This document shows positions 1 to 8,482 of a stretch of DNA of 45,386 bases, piece after piece. Numbering within the stretch: position 1 is the stretch's first letter; each line of letters begins with the position of its first letter. The translations under genes and the position numbers were made by a program. The notes beneath the pieces are model-generated. The model was not told the origin of the DNA. It was given only the letters and a program-made list of their open reading frames with translations, and ran no database searches. This DNA is from Elusimicrobiota bacterium (GTDB taxonomy: Bacteria > Elusimicrobiota > Elusimicrobia > Elusimicrobiales > UBA9959). The stretch lies in contig JACQPH010000036.1 of NCBI GenBank assembly GCA_016207645.1, positions 1-45,386 of the forward strand, in the 5' to 3' direction.

Positions 1-1545
1 CTCCAGGCCTGCGGTATCGTTGTCCTTCAGGTATTTCTCCACCTTTTTTATGACCTGCGCGTCGTGGGCGCGGTCCTTGTCCAGCCAGAACACGGCGGGG
101 GCGCCGGTGGCGCGGGCGCGCTTCACGGCCAGCTTCACCCAGTCCTGTATCGGTATGTCCTTCGCCCTGGACATGCGCCAGATGTCGCCTGCCTCCACCT
201 TGTGCTCTATCAGCACTTTCCCGCCGGAGTCCGTCACGCGCACGACGCCGTCGGCGGGGAGCTCGAAAGTGGTGGGGTGGGAGCCGTATTCCTCGGCTTT
301 CTGCGCCATCAGGCCGACATTGGGGACGGAGCCCATCGTGGCGGGGTCGAAAGCGCCGTTCTGGCGGCAGTCGTCTAAGATGGCGCTGTAGACGGTGGCG
401 TAACAGCGGTCGGGGATCAGGGCCTTAGTGTCCTGGAGCTTCCCCTCCGGGTTCCACATCTTCCCGCCGTCGCGGACCACCACGGGCATGGAGGCGTCCA
501 CTATAATATCGCTGGAAACATGCAGGTTGGTGATGCCCCTGGCCGAGTCCACCATGGCCAGGGCCGGGCGCTTCGCGTAGACGGCCTTGATATCCGCCTC
601 TATCTCCGCCCGCTTGTCGGCGGGGAGGGCCTGGATCTTCTTATAGAGGTCCCCGAGGCCCATATTGGGGCTGACGCCCAACTGCCTGAAAGTATCGGCG
701 TGCTTCCCGAACAAGTCCTCGAAGAACACCGAGACGGCATGGCCGAACATGACGGGGTCCGAGACCTTCATCATGGTGGCTTTCAGGTGAAGAGAAAGCA
801 GCAGGCCGGTTTTTTTGGCGTCCTCCATCTGTTCGGCGTAGAACTTCCTGAGGGCTTTTTTGCTCATGAAAGTGCCGTCCAGGATCTCGCCGGCCGCGGC
901 TTTAAGGCCTGCCTTCAGCGGCACGGTCTTCCCGTCGGCGCCGGTGAATTCTATACTGAACCCGCCGCCTTCCTCCAGGCAGACGGATCTTTCGTTGCCG
1001 TAGAAATCCCCGGCTTCCATATGGGCCACATGCGCTTTCGAGTCCGGGCTCCAGGCCGCCAGCTTATGCGGGTTCTTCCTGGAGAAATTCTTTACCGAGA
1101 GCGGCGCGCGGCGGTCCGAATTGCCTTCGCGCAGCACCGGGTTCACGGCGCTGCCCAGCACTCTGGCGTAGCGCTCCTTCAGCTCCTTCTCGGCGGGGGT
1201 GGCCGGGGCCTCGGGGTAGTCCGGGACCTTGTAGCCCTGGGACTGCAATTCCTTTATAGCCTCTTTAAGCTGCGGCACCGAGGCGCTGATATTGGGCAGC
1301 TTGATGATATTCGCCTCGGGCTTCAGCGCAAGCTCTCCCAGCAGGGCCAGGTTGTCCGGCAGGCGCTGCGCTTCGGACAAGTTTTCCGGGAAGTTCGCGA
1401 TGATCCTGCCCGCCAGGGAGATGTCGCGCGTCTCCACCTCCACGCCGCTGCCTTTCAGGAAGGAGTTGACTATAGGCAGCAGGGAACAGGTCGCCAGAGC
1501 GGGAGCTTCGTCTATCTTAGTCCAGACTATCTTCTGTGCGGGCAT
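1..1545 (-). CDS. icd: Monomeric NADP-dependent isocitrate dehydrogenase, N-terminal 515 residues (runs off the window)
   Basis: The frame is open from an ATG at 1545 to the window edge, so the stop and roughly the last 220 residues of a family usually about 740 aa long are missing. AAGGAG lies 5 nt before the ATG. The protein matches the monomeric IDH family closely: [13 protein letters not shown] near the N-terminus, [37 protein letters not shown], then [16 protein letters not shown], which carries the substrate-binding Asn/Ser/Arg residues, then [10 protein letters not shown] and [20 protein letters not shown]. By family knowledge it is the cytosolic TCA-cycle enzyme that decarboxylates isocitrate to 2-oxoglutarate with NADP+ and Mg2+/Mn2+. 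It is unrelated in fold details to the common dimeric IDH. The WD40 gene lies just upstream on the same strand, 49 bp away. Confidence 0.95.
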   Translation of the reverse strand, partial: MPAQKIVWTKIDEAPALATCSLLPIVNSFLKGSGVEVETRDISLAGRIIANFPENLSEAQRLPDNLALLGELALKPEANIIKLPNISASVPQLKEAIKELQSQGYKVPDYPEAPATPAEKELKERYARVLGSAVNPVLREGNSDRRAPLSVKNFSRKNPHKLAAWSPDSKAHVAHMEAGDFYGNERSVCLEEGGGFSIEFTGADGKTVPLKAGLKAAAGEILDGTFMSKKALRKFYAEQMEDAKKTGLLLSLHLKATMMKVSDPVMFGHAVSVFFEDLFGKHADTFRQLGVSPNMGLGDLYKKIQALPADKRAEIEADIKAVYAKRPALAMVDSARGITNLHVSSDIIVDASMPVVVRDGGKMWNPEGKLQDTKALIPDRCYATVYSAILDDCRQNGAFDPATMGSVPNVGLMAQKAEEYGSHPTTFELPADGVVRVTDSGGKVLIEHKVEAGDIWRMSRAKDIPIQDWVKLAVKRARATGAPAVFWLDKDRAHDAQVIKKVEKYLKDNDTAGLE

Positions 1546-1594
1546 GGTTTCTCCTTAGCGCGGCTCGTCGGCGGATCCGGTTCATGTGCGGCTC

Positions 1595-3550
1595 TCAACC
1601 GGCCGTAACCGCCTTGAAATGGGCCCTGGGATGGCCGCAGGTCGGGCAGGTCTCCGGCGCTTCCTGCGCGCCGTGTATATAGCCGCAGTTGATGCAGTGC
1701 CATCTGACCTCGGGCTTTTTGTTCCCCGCCGCCGCCGGCTCTTCGGCGCGCTTCAGGCAGAGCGACAGCAGCTCCGCGTCCCTGGCGGAGAGTTTTGCCG
1801 CGTGGAACTGTTTTTTCCGTTCGCACATCTTTTTGCAGGCGTCTAAATTCCCGGCCTTGAAGAACGCCTCGGCGAGGCCGGAATAAGTGCCGGGGCCGAA
1901 CTTCACCATCAGCAGGTTCTCCGGCCTGCGGGCCTCCTCGTACAGCCCGGCGAAGGCCTCGAAATCCGCGGCCGTCCTGAACTGGTCCAGCAGCCGCCCC
2001 GAGCGCAGCATGCTCTGCGCCAGCGCGAGATTGCCTTCTTTTACGGACTTTACGGCGTAGGCCAGGAAGAAAGAATAGGGCAGGTCTTCCTTCGGCAGCT
2101 CTTCGAGGGTCCTCATTCCGCGGTAAAGCTCCAGCAGCTCCTCGCGGGGCAGGTCCTCTTTTTTTCCGCCTATGGCCTTGTACTTGGAATACGACCTGAA
2201 AGCGGAGTCATAGTTGCCGGACATCGTCTCCCTTTTGATCTCCGTGGGCAGGGTTTCCCTCAGCCAGGCGTTCTTCTTCGAGCGGACGACGGCCCGCCAG
2301 GCCGCCAGGATGACCGAAACGACGAGCAGCGCCGCCAGGCCGGCGAGCGCCAGCCTCCCTGTCTCCCGCTCCTTCCGGACAAGGGCGGCGGAAGCCTCGG
2401 CTAATTTCTCCTCGCAGGCGGGTTCCCGTTTATAGGTAAGCGCCAGCCTGAACTCCTCCGGGGCTTTTCTCAGCTTCAGCAGGCTGGACGAAGCGAGCAG
2501 CCGCAGGCCCTCCTCATAATGGAGGCTGTAATTCTTCTTCTTTTCGTCCTCGAGCGCGGCGGCTTTTTTGTTCTCATTGTTGCGCGCCTCGGCTTCCCAG
2601 GGCGTCAGCCAGAGCCTGACCGTCCTGTCGAAGCTGCCCGTCGCCAGGTATCTCCCGTCCGGCGAGAAGGCTATGGACTTTACCGAATTGCCGTGCCCCT
2701 GGAAGGCCCGGACCAGGCCGCCCTGCTGGACGCTCCAGGCATAGACCTCGCGGTCGCCGCCGCCGCCGAAGACGTAGGCGCCGTCCGGGGAATAGGCCAC
2801 GGACAGGAACGGCCGCCGGCCGGCGCCGAAGGTCTTCTCGCACACGCCGTCGCCGACCCGCCAGACCTTTACGGAGCCGTCGTCGCTGCCCGAAACGAGG
2901 TAGTCCCCGGCCCGCGAGAAGGCCACCGAATTGACCGCCCCGCGATGCCCCTGCAGGGTCAGCCTGCGGGCGCCGGTCCCGGCGTCCCAGACCTTCACGG
3001 CGGAGCCGGCGCCGCCGGCGGCGACGTATTTCCCGTCGGGGGAGACCGAGACCGAATAGACGTAGCCCAGGGCCGGGCGGATGATCCTTTCCAGCTTCCC
3101 GGCCGGGACCTTCCAGATCCTGACGGTGCCGTCGGTGCTGCCGGTGGCCAGCCGCTTCCCGTCGGGGAAGAAAGCGACCGAAGAGACCGAATCCCCGTGC
3201 CCTTTCAGCGTGTTCAGGCAGGAGCCGCCCTCCACGCTCCAGAGCTTCACCGCGCCTTCCTCGCCGCCGGTGGCCAGCGTCTTCCCGTCGGGGGAGAAGG
3301 CCGCCGCGTTCACGGAATTCTTATGCCCTTTGAACGTTCCGGCCACGGAGCCGTCTTCCCGGCTCCAGAGCCGCGGGGTCTTGTCCACGCCGCCGGAGGC
3401 TATATACTTACCGTCCGGGGAAAAGGCGACGGCGTAGATTATCGCCGGGCTCGCCAGCGTTCTCGTGAGCAGGCTTTCCTGCCCGCGCAGCCCGCGCGGA
3501 GAATACAGGCAGGCGCAGGCTAACAATACGGGGAATAGCGTCTTTTTCAT
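1595..3550 (-). CDS. Exported WD40 beta-propeller / transmembrane / helical-repeat protein with C-terminal rubredoxin-like zinc ribbon
   Basis: The protein has 651 aa. An N-terminal signal sequence (residues 1-23, MKK then hydrophobic, possible lipobox Cys at 12) is followed by seven WD40 repeats at about 35-315, many with AFSPDGKxLATG..D.TVRLW. That is enough for one closed propeller. A charged helical stretch leads to one membrane segment at about 399-418, then helical TPR-like sequence at about 430-600. The end carries a four-Cys site, C619-x2-C622 and C635-x2-C638, in a WHCINCGYIHG / CPTCGHP context typical of rubredoxin-like domains of rubrerythrins. With the propeller outside, the C-terminal half would be cytoplasmic. 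The function is unknown, and a scaffold or sensor joining both sides of the membrane is inference. It has its own promoter at 3569-3598. Confidence 0.85.
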   Translation of the reverse strand: MKKTLFPVLLACACLYSPRGLRGQESLLTRTLASPAIIYAVAFSPDGKYIASGGVDKTPRLWSREDGSVAGTFKGHKNSVNAAAFSPDGKTLATGGEEGAVKLWSVEGGSCLNTLKGHGDSVSSVAFFPDGKRLATGSTDGTVRIWKVPAGKLERIIRPALGYVYSVSVSPDGKYVAAGGAGSAVKVWDAGTGARRLTLQGHRGAVNSVAFSRAGDYLVSGSDDGSVKVWRVGDGVCEKTFGAGRRPFLSVAYSPDGAYVFGGGGDREVYAWSVQQGGLVRAFQGHGNSVKSIAFSPDGRYLATGSFDRTVRLWLTPWEAEARNNENKKAAALEDEKKKNYSLHYEEGLRLLASSSLLKLRKAPEEFRLALTYKREPACEEKLAEASAALVRKERETGRLALAGLAALLVVSVILAAWRAVVRSKKNAWLRETLPTEIKRETMSGNYDSAFRSYSKYKAIGGKKEDLPREELLELYRGMRTLEELPKEDLPYSFFLAYAVKSVKEGNLALAQSMLRSGRLLDQFRTAADFEAFAGLYEEARRPENLLMVKFGPGTYSGLAEAFFKAGNLDACKKMCERKKQFHAAKLSARDAELLSLCLKRAEEPAAAGNKKPEVRWHCINCGYIHGAQEAPETCPTCGHPRAHFKAVTAG

Positions 3551-3568
3551 TTCGGGCCCTGAAACATA

Positions 3569-3598
3569 ATAATACTATCCTTAAGGGAAGGACGTCAA
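3569..3598 (-). promoter_or_regulatory. Sigma70-like promoter for the WD40 gene
   Basis: On the minus strand TTGACG (3598-3593), an 18-nt spacer and TATTAT (3574-3569) lie so that transcription would start about 10-12 nt before the ATG at 3550. The -35 box and most of the spacer lie inside the 3' end of the upstream gene (stop at 3581). The leader would be very short and has no clear Shine-Dalgarno. Confidence 0.55.
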
Positions 3599-4288
3599 AG
3601 CCCGCGGCCCGGCTCGGTCTTCCCAAGGAGGCGCGACCGCGGCGCGGCCGCCGGCCAGCAGGCAGATATGAGTGGCGGAAGGGCTTTTCTTGCGCTCATA
3701 AAGGCCGCGGGCCAGGCCGGCCAGCAGTTCATCCTGTTCGAAACCGGAAAAAGACAGCGGCCCCGCTATCAGCACAAGGCCGACCCGGCGCAGGCCGCGC
3801 TTCCTGCCGGAGGCTTTAGCCTGCCCGATCTTCTTGTCGTATTTCCGCTCGAGGAGATCCACCGTAAGGCCGGCGGCCTTCGTGCGCGCGGAACAGACCT
3901 CGAAAGCGTACTCCAGTCCGCCGCGCGAGGCGGAGATATCCGCCGTCTTCCCGGCGCCGCGCCCGATAAAGCCCGTCCCGGAAAAGCCCTCGGAGCGCAG
4001 GAAGACCACGGCCAGCAGTTCGGCCAGGGCCGCTTCCAGCCTGTCCGGCGCCAGGTTGTTCCCGTCGAAGCCGCCAAGGCGCAGCGCCTCCGCCGCCGGG
4101 CGGCCGAGCGCCAGGCCGGCTTCGCGCAGCAGGCCGCGGATCCCGGCCAGGAAACCCTCGGGGTCTTTTTTGAGCGCCGCGCCCAGCGAGAAGGGCCGGT
4201 TCCCGGCCAGGACGCCGAGCAGATAGGTCTTCAGCCCGGCCGGCAGGTCCGAACCGGCTATTAGCTTTAAGCGTTCCTCTTTTCTCAT
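3581..4288 (-). CDS. Uncharacterised protein, possible restriction-endonuclease-like fold
   Basis: The protein has 235 aa, no signal peptide and no membrane segment, so it is probably cytosolic. I do not recognise the family. Residues about 95-160 read as alternating strand and helix: FLRSEGFSGTGFIGRG, then ADIS (D117), then LEYAFEVCS (E126, E130), then a basic helix with YDKKIGQAKASGRKR. The D-x12-E-x-C order with a following Lys/Gln-rich helix resembles PD-(D/E)xK nucleases, except that the usual Lys is replaced by Cys132. A hydrophobic strand, VGLVLIAG, follows. The nuclease idea is weak. The start has no Shine-Dalgarno and could be further downstream. The nearest genes are unrelated in function. 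Confidence 0.65.
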   Translation of the reverse strand: MRKEERLKLIAGSDLPAGLKTYLLGVLAGNRPFSLGAALKKDPEGFLAGIRGLLREAGLALGRPAAEALRLGGFDGNNLAPDRLEAALAELLAVVFLRSEGFSGTGFIGRGAGKTADISASRGGLEYAFEVCSARTKAAGLTVDLLERKYDKKIGQAKASGRKRGLRRVGLVLIAGPLSFSGFEQDELLAGLARGLYERKKSPSATHICLLAGGRAAVAPPWEDRAGPRALTSFP

Positions 4289-4320
4289 CAGAACAGGCCC
4301 GGGAGGAGCTTCAGGAATTT

Positions 4321-4480
4321 AGGGCTCGCGACAAAATAAGATGACTATTTGGAGGCCCAATCGTGCGCCGGAGGCGCGGCGCGACGAACGAGCATACCGG
4401 TGGTATGTGAGTGAGGAGCAACGCAACAGCCGGTTCAAAGATGGGTCTACAAATGGTCATATTATTTTGTCGCGAGCCCT
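4321..4480. repeat. About 160-bp palindromic MITE-like element (copy 1)
   Basis: The outer arms, 4321-4351 and 4450-4480, are inverted repeats with about 28 of 31 positions matching, beginning AGGGCTCGCGACAAAATAA. A second weaker pairing continues inward (GGAGGCCCAATC against GATGGGTCTAC). The centre holds a small hairpin, CATACC-GGT-GGTATG, followed by TGTGAGTGAGGAGC. Overall plan, length and centre resemble the element at 20036-20206, though the arms differ. It fills most of the 295-bp gap before the glycerophosphodiesterase gene. There is no open frame that looks real in it. Confidence 0.75.
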
Positions 4481-4583
4481 TAAGCATCAGGCAGATTTTA
4501 CTATTTTCAGGCCGGGGCCCGGGCCGGCCGTTTTGCGCGCGGGACGGCAATATCCTATCATTCAGGTAGACCACGGAGGTATC

Positions 4584-5453
4584 ATGAACGGAACTCTCTT
4601 ACTTCTCCTTTTCTGCTGCGCGCCGCTGCGGGCGGGGACCATAGCCGTGCACGGCCACCGCGGCAGCCGCGGCACCGTGCCGGAGAACACCCTGCCTGCC
4701 TTCGAGTCGGCGCTGCTGGCGGAAGCCGACGTGCTGGAAATGGATCTGGGCGTCACGAAGGACGACGTAGTGGTGGTTTCGCACGAGCCGAAGGTCACCC
4801 CGGAGCGCTGCCTGGGCCCGGAAGGGGAGAAGCTGGAGCGGGCCATGCCTATACGCTCGCTCACCCTGGCCGAGCTGAAGAAATACGACTGCGGCACCCT
4901 GCTCAACCCGAAATTCCCCCAGCAGCTCCCTGTCCCCGGAGAGCGCATGCCTACGCTCAACGAGGTTTTCACGATGGTGAAGGCTTCCGGCTACGCGGCG
5001 GGGGCGAAAGCCGAATTCAATATAGAAACGAAGATCTTCCCGTACGAGCCGGAGCTTACGCCCGCCCCCGCCGACTTCGCCAGGCTGGTGGTCGAAGCGG
5101 TAAAGAAGCATGAGCTGGAGAAGCGCGTGATAGTGCAGTCCTTCGACGTGCGCACCCTGAAGGAAGTAAAGAACCTGGCGCCCGCCATCCGCACCGCGCA
5201 GCTTACCTGCGAAGAGCTGGTCGACATAGTCCCGGCCCTGAAAAGCGCCAAGGTAGACGTCTGGAGCCCGAATTACAAGTGGCTGACCCCCGAAGCCGTG
5301 AAGGAAGCCCATGAGGCCGGGATAAAAGTGGCCCCCTGGACCATCAACGCCTCCAAGGACTGGGACGCCGCGATAGCCGCCGGCGTGGACGCGATAATAA
5401 CCGATTACCCGGCCGCGCTGGTGGAGTACCTGCAGACCAGGAAGCTCCGCTAG
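4584..5453 (+). CDS. Secreted glycerophosphodiester phosphodiesterase
   Basis: The protein has 289 aa. The ATG at 4584 is chosen because GGAGGT ends 3 nt before it and a signal peptide (NGTLLLLLFCCAPLRAG) starts there; the open frame extends upstream only into the palindromic element. The mature protein opens with the GDPD signature HGHRGSRGTVPENTLPAF (about 23-40; catalytic His25, Arg26, Glu34), then EMDLGVTKDDVVVVSHEP with the metal-binding Glu/Asp and second His, and ends with PWTINASKDWDAAIAAGVDAIITDYP, the usual TIM-barrel end. It should hydrolyse glycerophosphodiesters to glycerol-3-phosphate and an alcohol in the periplasm (GlpQ/UgpQ family). Its last 110 bp overlap the convergent TPR gene. 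Confidence 0.92.
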   Translation: MNGTLLLLLFCCAPLRAGTIAVHGHRGSRGTVPENTLPAFESALLAEADVLEMDLGVTKDDVVVVSHEPKVTPERCLGPEGEKLERAMPIRSLTLAELKKYDCGTLLNPKFPQQLPVPGERMPTLNEVFTMVKASGYAAGAKAEFNIETKIFPYEPELTPAPADFARLVVEAVKKHELEKRVIVQSFDVRTLKEVKNLAPAIRTAQLTCEELVDIVPALKSAKVDVWSPNYKWLTPEAVKEAHEAGIKVAPWTINASKDWDAAIAAGVDAIITDYPAALVEYLQTRKLR

Positions 5454-6939
5454 CGTGGAACTTCTTCCACAGAGGTTCCAGGTAGGGGTCCTGGCGGCGG
5501 CAGCCTTTGGAGAGTTTCAGGAACTCGATAAGGATCTTTTCTTTATCCCCCGAGGAAACGCTCTTAAGTTTCGTTCTCGAGCGGACGAACCGGATGAGAT
5601 CCTCGCCTATCTTTGAAAAAGCCGCCAGGGCGGCCGCTGTTTCCTTTTTTTTGAACTTTACCAGGGCCATATTCGCGTAGACCCAGGGGGAGCGGGCGGC
5701 GGGCGCAAAGCCGCTCAACTCCGCGTCCGCCCGGTCATAGGCCCCGCTCGCCCTGAGCGCTTCGGCGAGGAATATTCTGGCCTCCAGGTCGGCTGGATCG
5801 GCCTTGCGCGCCGACACCAGGTCGCTGACGGCTCCGGCCGTATCGCCCAGCAGCAGGCGCGCGGCCCCGCGCCAGCAGGCGGCGTATTTAGCTCCGAGGG
5901 CAGCCCCATGGTCCAGGTCCTCAAGCGCCTCGCGGGAATGTCCGCTCAATAAAAGGAATTCGCCGCGCCAGGTCCGTATCTCCCCTACGCGGCCGGGGCA
6001 GCTCCTGACGGCTTTTTCAAAATATTCCAGCCCGGTCTTTTTCCGGCCCCGGCAGAAGGCTATTTCCGCCAGCCGGCATAAGGCGGGCCAATATCCGGGG
6101 CAGGCCTCGAGCACGGCGCCGAAATCGCTTTCCGCCCTGGAATACAAGGGAGGCCTGGAATTTAAATGCAGCTTTCCCCGGTTAAACAGCATCCAACCGT
6201 GCTTCCCGGCGCCAAGTTTCTCGTAATGCCCGAGCGCACTTGCCCGGAACTCTTCCCTTTTTTCCAGCAGGAACAGCTCCTCGCACAGCCTGCCCATGTA
6301 AAAGCGCCGCCACCGCTCAAGTGCAGGCCCGGCGCGCATGGCGGACAGCGCCCCAAGGCGCCGTCCGCTTTCCCTGGCGGAGAGCGCGCCGCGCATGGTA
6401 AAGAGGTTATAAAGGAAGAATTGATTTTCCGGCGCCGCGCCCGCGTCGCTCAACCGTTCCAACTCCCGGAAGGCCTCTTCATATTTTCCCGCCGCCGCGA
6501 ATTTCAAGGCGTTTTTTTTCAGCCGTGAAGTTTCTTCGGGCCCGGCTTTCCCGGCCCTGGCCGCGTAGGCCGGGGCCTTCGCCCCTTCTTCGGATATTTT
6601 AGCCGCTATTTTCAGCGCGGGACCGGGATCTAAGACCCGCAGGACCCGGAGGAGGCCGGCTCGGGCGCCGGAGTCTTCCGGCTTAAGGGCGACGGCCCTG
6701 CGGGCGTGGAGCAACGACTCCCCGAACCGGCCTCGCTTAAAAAGCAGGTCCGCCAGGACCGCGTGGGAATGATAGACCCCGGGGTTAAGCCTTATCGATT
6801 CCAGCAGCGCCCTTTCGGCCTCGGCAAAGAAACCGTCCTTTTTCCGCATAAGCGCGAAGTCCAGCCATTGCTGATACGCCGCGCTCCCGGGCGGGAAGAG
6901 TTTTTTCCAATTTGCGCCGGAGCCGCCCTTTATCCCCAT
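5344..6939 (-). CDS. TPR-repeat protein
   Basis: The protein has 531 aa, starting MGIKGGSGANWKKLF, with no signal peptide. TPR-like units are visible at about 35-105 (FAEAERALLESIRLNPG, FGESLLHARRAVALKPED) and 260-440 (RAESDFGAVLEACPGYWPALCRLAEIAFCRGRKKTGLEYFEKAVRSCPG, then further units ending in GAYDRADAELSGFAP). The function is unknown; such proteins scaffold others. The last 36 residues or so, rich in Arg, Pro and Ser, are encoded antisense to the 3' end of the phosphodiesterase gene and look non-native. The original stop may have been lost by a frameshift, so the natural end may lie near 5450. It follows the aminotransferase gene on the same strand after a hairpin. Confidence 0.8.
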   Translation of the reverse strand: MGIKGGSGANWKKLFPPGSAAYQQWLDFALMRKKDGFFAEAERALLESIRLNPGVYHSHAVLADLLFKRGRFGESLLHARRAVALKPEDSGARAGLLRVLRVLDPGPALKIAAKISEEGAKAPAYAARAGKAGPEETSRLKKNALKFAAAGKYEEAFRELERLSDAGAAPENQFFLYNLFTMRGALSARESGRRLGALSAMRAGPALERWRRFYMGRLCEELFLLEKREEFRASALGHYEKLGAGKHGWMLFNRGKLHLNSRPPLYSRAESDFGAVLEACPGYWPALCRLAEIAFCRGRKKTGLEYFEKAVRSCPGRVGEIRTWRGEFLLLSGHSREALEDLDHGAALGAKYAACWRGAARLLLGDTAGAVSDLVSARKADPADLEARIFLAEALRASGAYDRADAELSGFAPAARSPWVYANMALVKFKKKETAAALAAFSKIGEDLIRFVRSRTKLKSVSSGDKEKILIEFLKLSKGCRRQDPYLEPLWKKFHASGASWSAGTPPARPGNRLLSRPRRRLSRRPSPWRR

Positions 6940-6958
6940 AGAGTTATGCTAAAACAGT

Positions 6959-7000
6959 GACACACAACTAAATTCTCCGCAACCGGATAAGTTGTGTGTC
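6959..7000 (-). terminator. Hairpin between the aminotransferase and TPR genes
   Basis: A perfect 11-bp inverted repeat, GACACACAACT / AGTTGTGTGTC, has a 20-nt loop. It sits 21 bp after the aminotransferase stop and 19 bp before the TPR start on the minus strand. Read on that strand it is followed by CACTGTTTTAGC, a short T stretch, so it may be a weak terminator. An operator is equally possible. Confidence 0.4.
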
Positions 7001-7021
7001 GCCTTCTCCACCTTCTCACGG

Positions 7022-8452
7022 TCAGTTTTCCAGCAGTTTGGCGACGTAGGCGGCGTGGAACTTCTTCAGCTTTTCCACCAGCGCCAGGATATCCTCTTTA
7101 GGGGGCAGGAAGGTGGTGCGGAAATGCAGGGTGCCCGGGTGCTGGCCGAAGCCGGAGCCGGGAACCACGCAGATGCCGGTGCCTTCGAGGAGGCGCAGGC
7201 AGTACTTGGCGTCCCGCGCGGCCTCATACTTATGCCGCTCTTCGGGGGACATGGCCTCCGGGTCCATCCCTTTCGGGTGCGGCAGGTCGAATTTGACGAA
7301 AGCGTACATCGCCCCCTCGGGGATATCCACCGTCATCCCCTCTATCTCGTTGAGGCCCTTTCCGAGTATTTCCGCTTTTTCCTTCAGGTCGCCGAGTATC
7401 GCGCCGCGCTCTTTGGCGTAAAGTTCATAACTCTCTTCGCCGGGCTTAGGGGGGTCCACCATAAGATAGGTCACCAGCTGGCCGTCCACATTGGCGCAGA
7501 GGCCGATGGACAGCAGCTTTATCACCTCGGCGTAAACGTCGTCGGGCATGTTGCGGATCTCCAGGTAGCCGCCGCGGTGGCCGCATTCTCCCATGAAGCC
7601 CTTGGAGACGGAGTGCAGGCTGAACAGCGTGACGTCCTTCTCGCCCAGGTCGTGCATCACCCTGGCGAAGGAGAAGAATTCCAGCCCCTCGCCGTAGATA
7701 TTGTCCTGGTAGACCTCGTCGGCGATGACGGCCAGGCCGTGCTTCTTGGCGAAGCGGATGACCATGCCGATGTTCTTCCTGGAAAGTACCGCGCCGGTGG
7801 GGTTGCCGGGGTTGATGACGGCTATGGCCACCGGGTTTATGCCGGATCTCACGGCGCCGGCTATGCTGCGCTCCAGCTCCGCCTCGTCCAGGCTCCAGCG
7901 GTTCTTCTCGTCCAGGAAATAGTTTATCTGCCGGGCCCCGTAGAGCTCTATCGCGGCGCTGTAAAGGGGGTACTGCGGTATCGGTATCAGATAGCCGTCG
8001 TTCGGCTTATTGGTCAGCAGCGAGAAAGCGGTATGCACGCCCTTGCTCGCGCCCTCGGTGAGCATGATCCGGTTCGCGTCCGCGGGGATGCCGTCGCGCT
8101 TTTCTATGAATTCCGCTATCGCTTTGCGGATGAAAGGGATGCCGGCGCTCTGCGTATACGCCCCGGTGCCGGCGGGGTTCTTCTCCAGGATCATGCGCGC
8201 CCGCTTTATGGCGTCGGCGGGGTAGAGCTTCGCGGCTTCCGGGCTGTCCAGCAGCGCGGGATATTCCAGCAGGCTCAGCACCTGCCGCACGAAGGTGATC
8301 GGCTTCTGCTTCAGCGCCTGCGGGTTGCCGATATTGCAGTAAATGATCTTCCTGCCCTGCTCTTCCAGCTCCTGGGCGCGTATCACTATCTTGCCGCGCA
8401 CGGCGTAGTGCGCTTTCAGCAGCTTCGAGTTCACGTCGTTGAGTTTTACCAT
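7022..8452 (-). CDS. Alanine aminotransferase, eukaryote-like GPT/ALT family
   Basis: The protein has 476 aa and a GAGGA 7 nt before the ATG. It follows the glutamate-pyruvate transaminase family rather than the shorter E. coli AlaA type. It has NIGNPQALKQKPITFVRQVL near 40, YTQSAGIPFIRKAIAEFIEKRDG near 100, LTEGASKG, INPGNPTGAVLS near 214, IADEVYQDNIY near 243, and SVSKGFMGECGHRGGY with PLP-binding Lys284, the exact site pattern of ALT. The C-terminus has VPGSGFGQHPGTLHFRTTFLP with the carboxylate-binding Arg. By family it interconverts alanine and 2-oxoglutarate with pyruvate and glutamate in the cytosol. The neighbouring genes do not suggest a dedicated pathway. Confidence 0.9.
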   Translation of the reverse strand: MVKLNDVNSKLLKAHYAVRGKIVIRAQELEEQGRKIIYCNIGNPQALKQKPITFVRQVLSLLEYPALLDSPEAAKLYPADAIKRARMILEKNPAGTGAYTQSAGIPFIRKAIAEFIEKRDGIPADANRIMLTEGASKGVHTAFSLLTNKPNDGYLIPIPQYPLYSAAIELYGARQINYFLDEKNRWSLDEAELERSIAGAVRSGINPVAIAVINPGNPTGAVLSRKNIGMVIRFAKKHGLAVIADEVYQDNIYGEGLEFFSFARVMHDLGEKDVTLFSLHSVSKGFMGECGHRGGYLEIRNMPDDVYAEVIKLLSIGLCANVDGQLVTYLMVDPPKPGEESYELYAKERGAILGDLKEKAEILGKGLNEIEGMTVDIPEGAMYAFVKFDLPHPKGMDPEAMSPEERHKYEAARDAKYCLRLLEGTGICVVPGSGFGQHPGTLHFRTTFLPPKEDILALVEKLKKFHAAYVAKLLEN

Positions 8453-8482
8453 AGATCGGTCCTCTGGAAAGCGGCGCGCCTT

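Noticed and set aside
520-1608. Long plus-strand open frame
   Set aside because: It is antisense to the monomeric IDH gene, whose protein matches its family throughout.
4341-4583. N-terminal extension of the phosphodiesterase
   Set aside because: It runs through the palindromic repeat; the ATG at 4584 has a ribosome site and a signal peptide.
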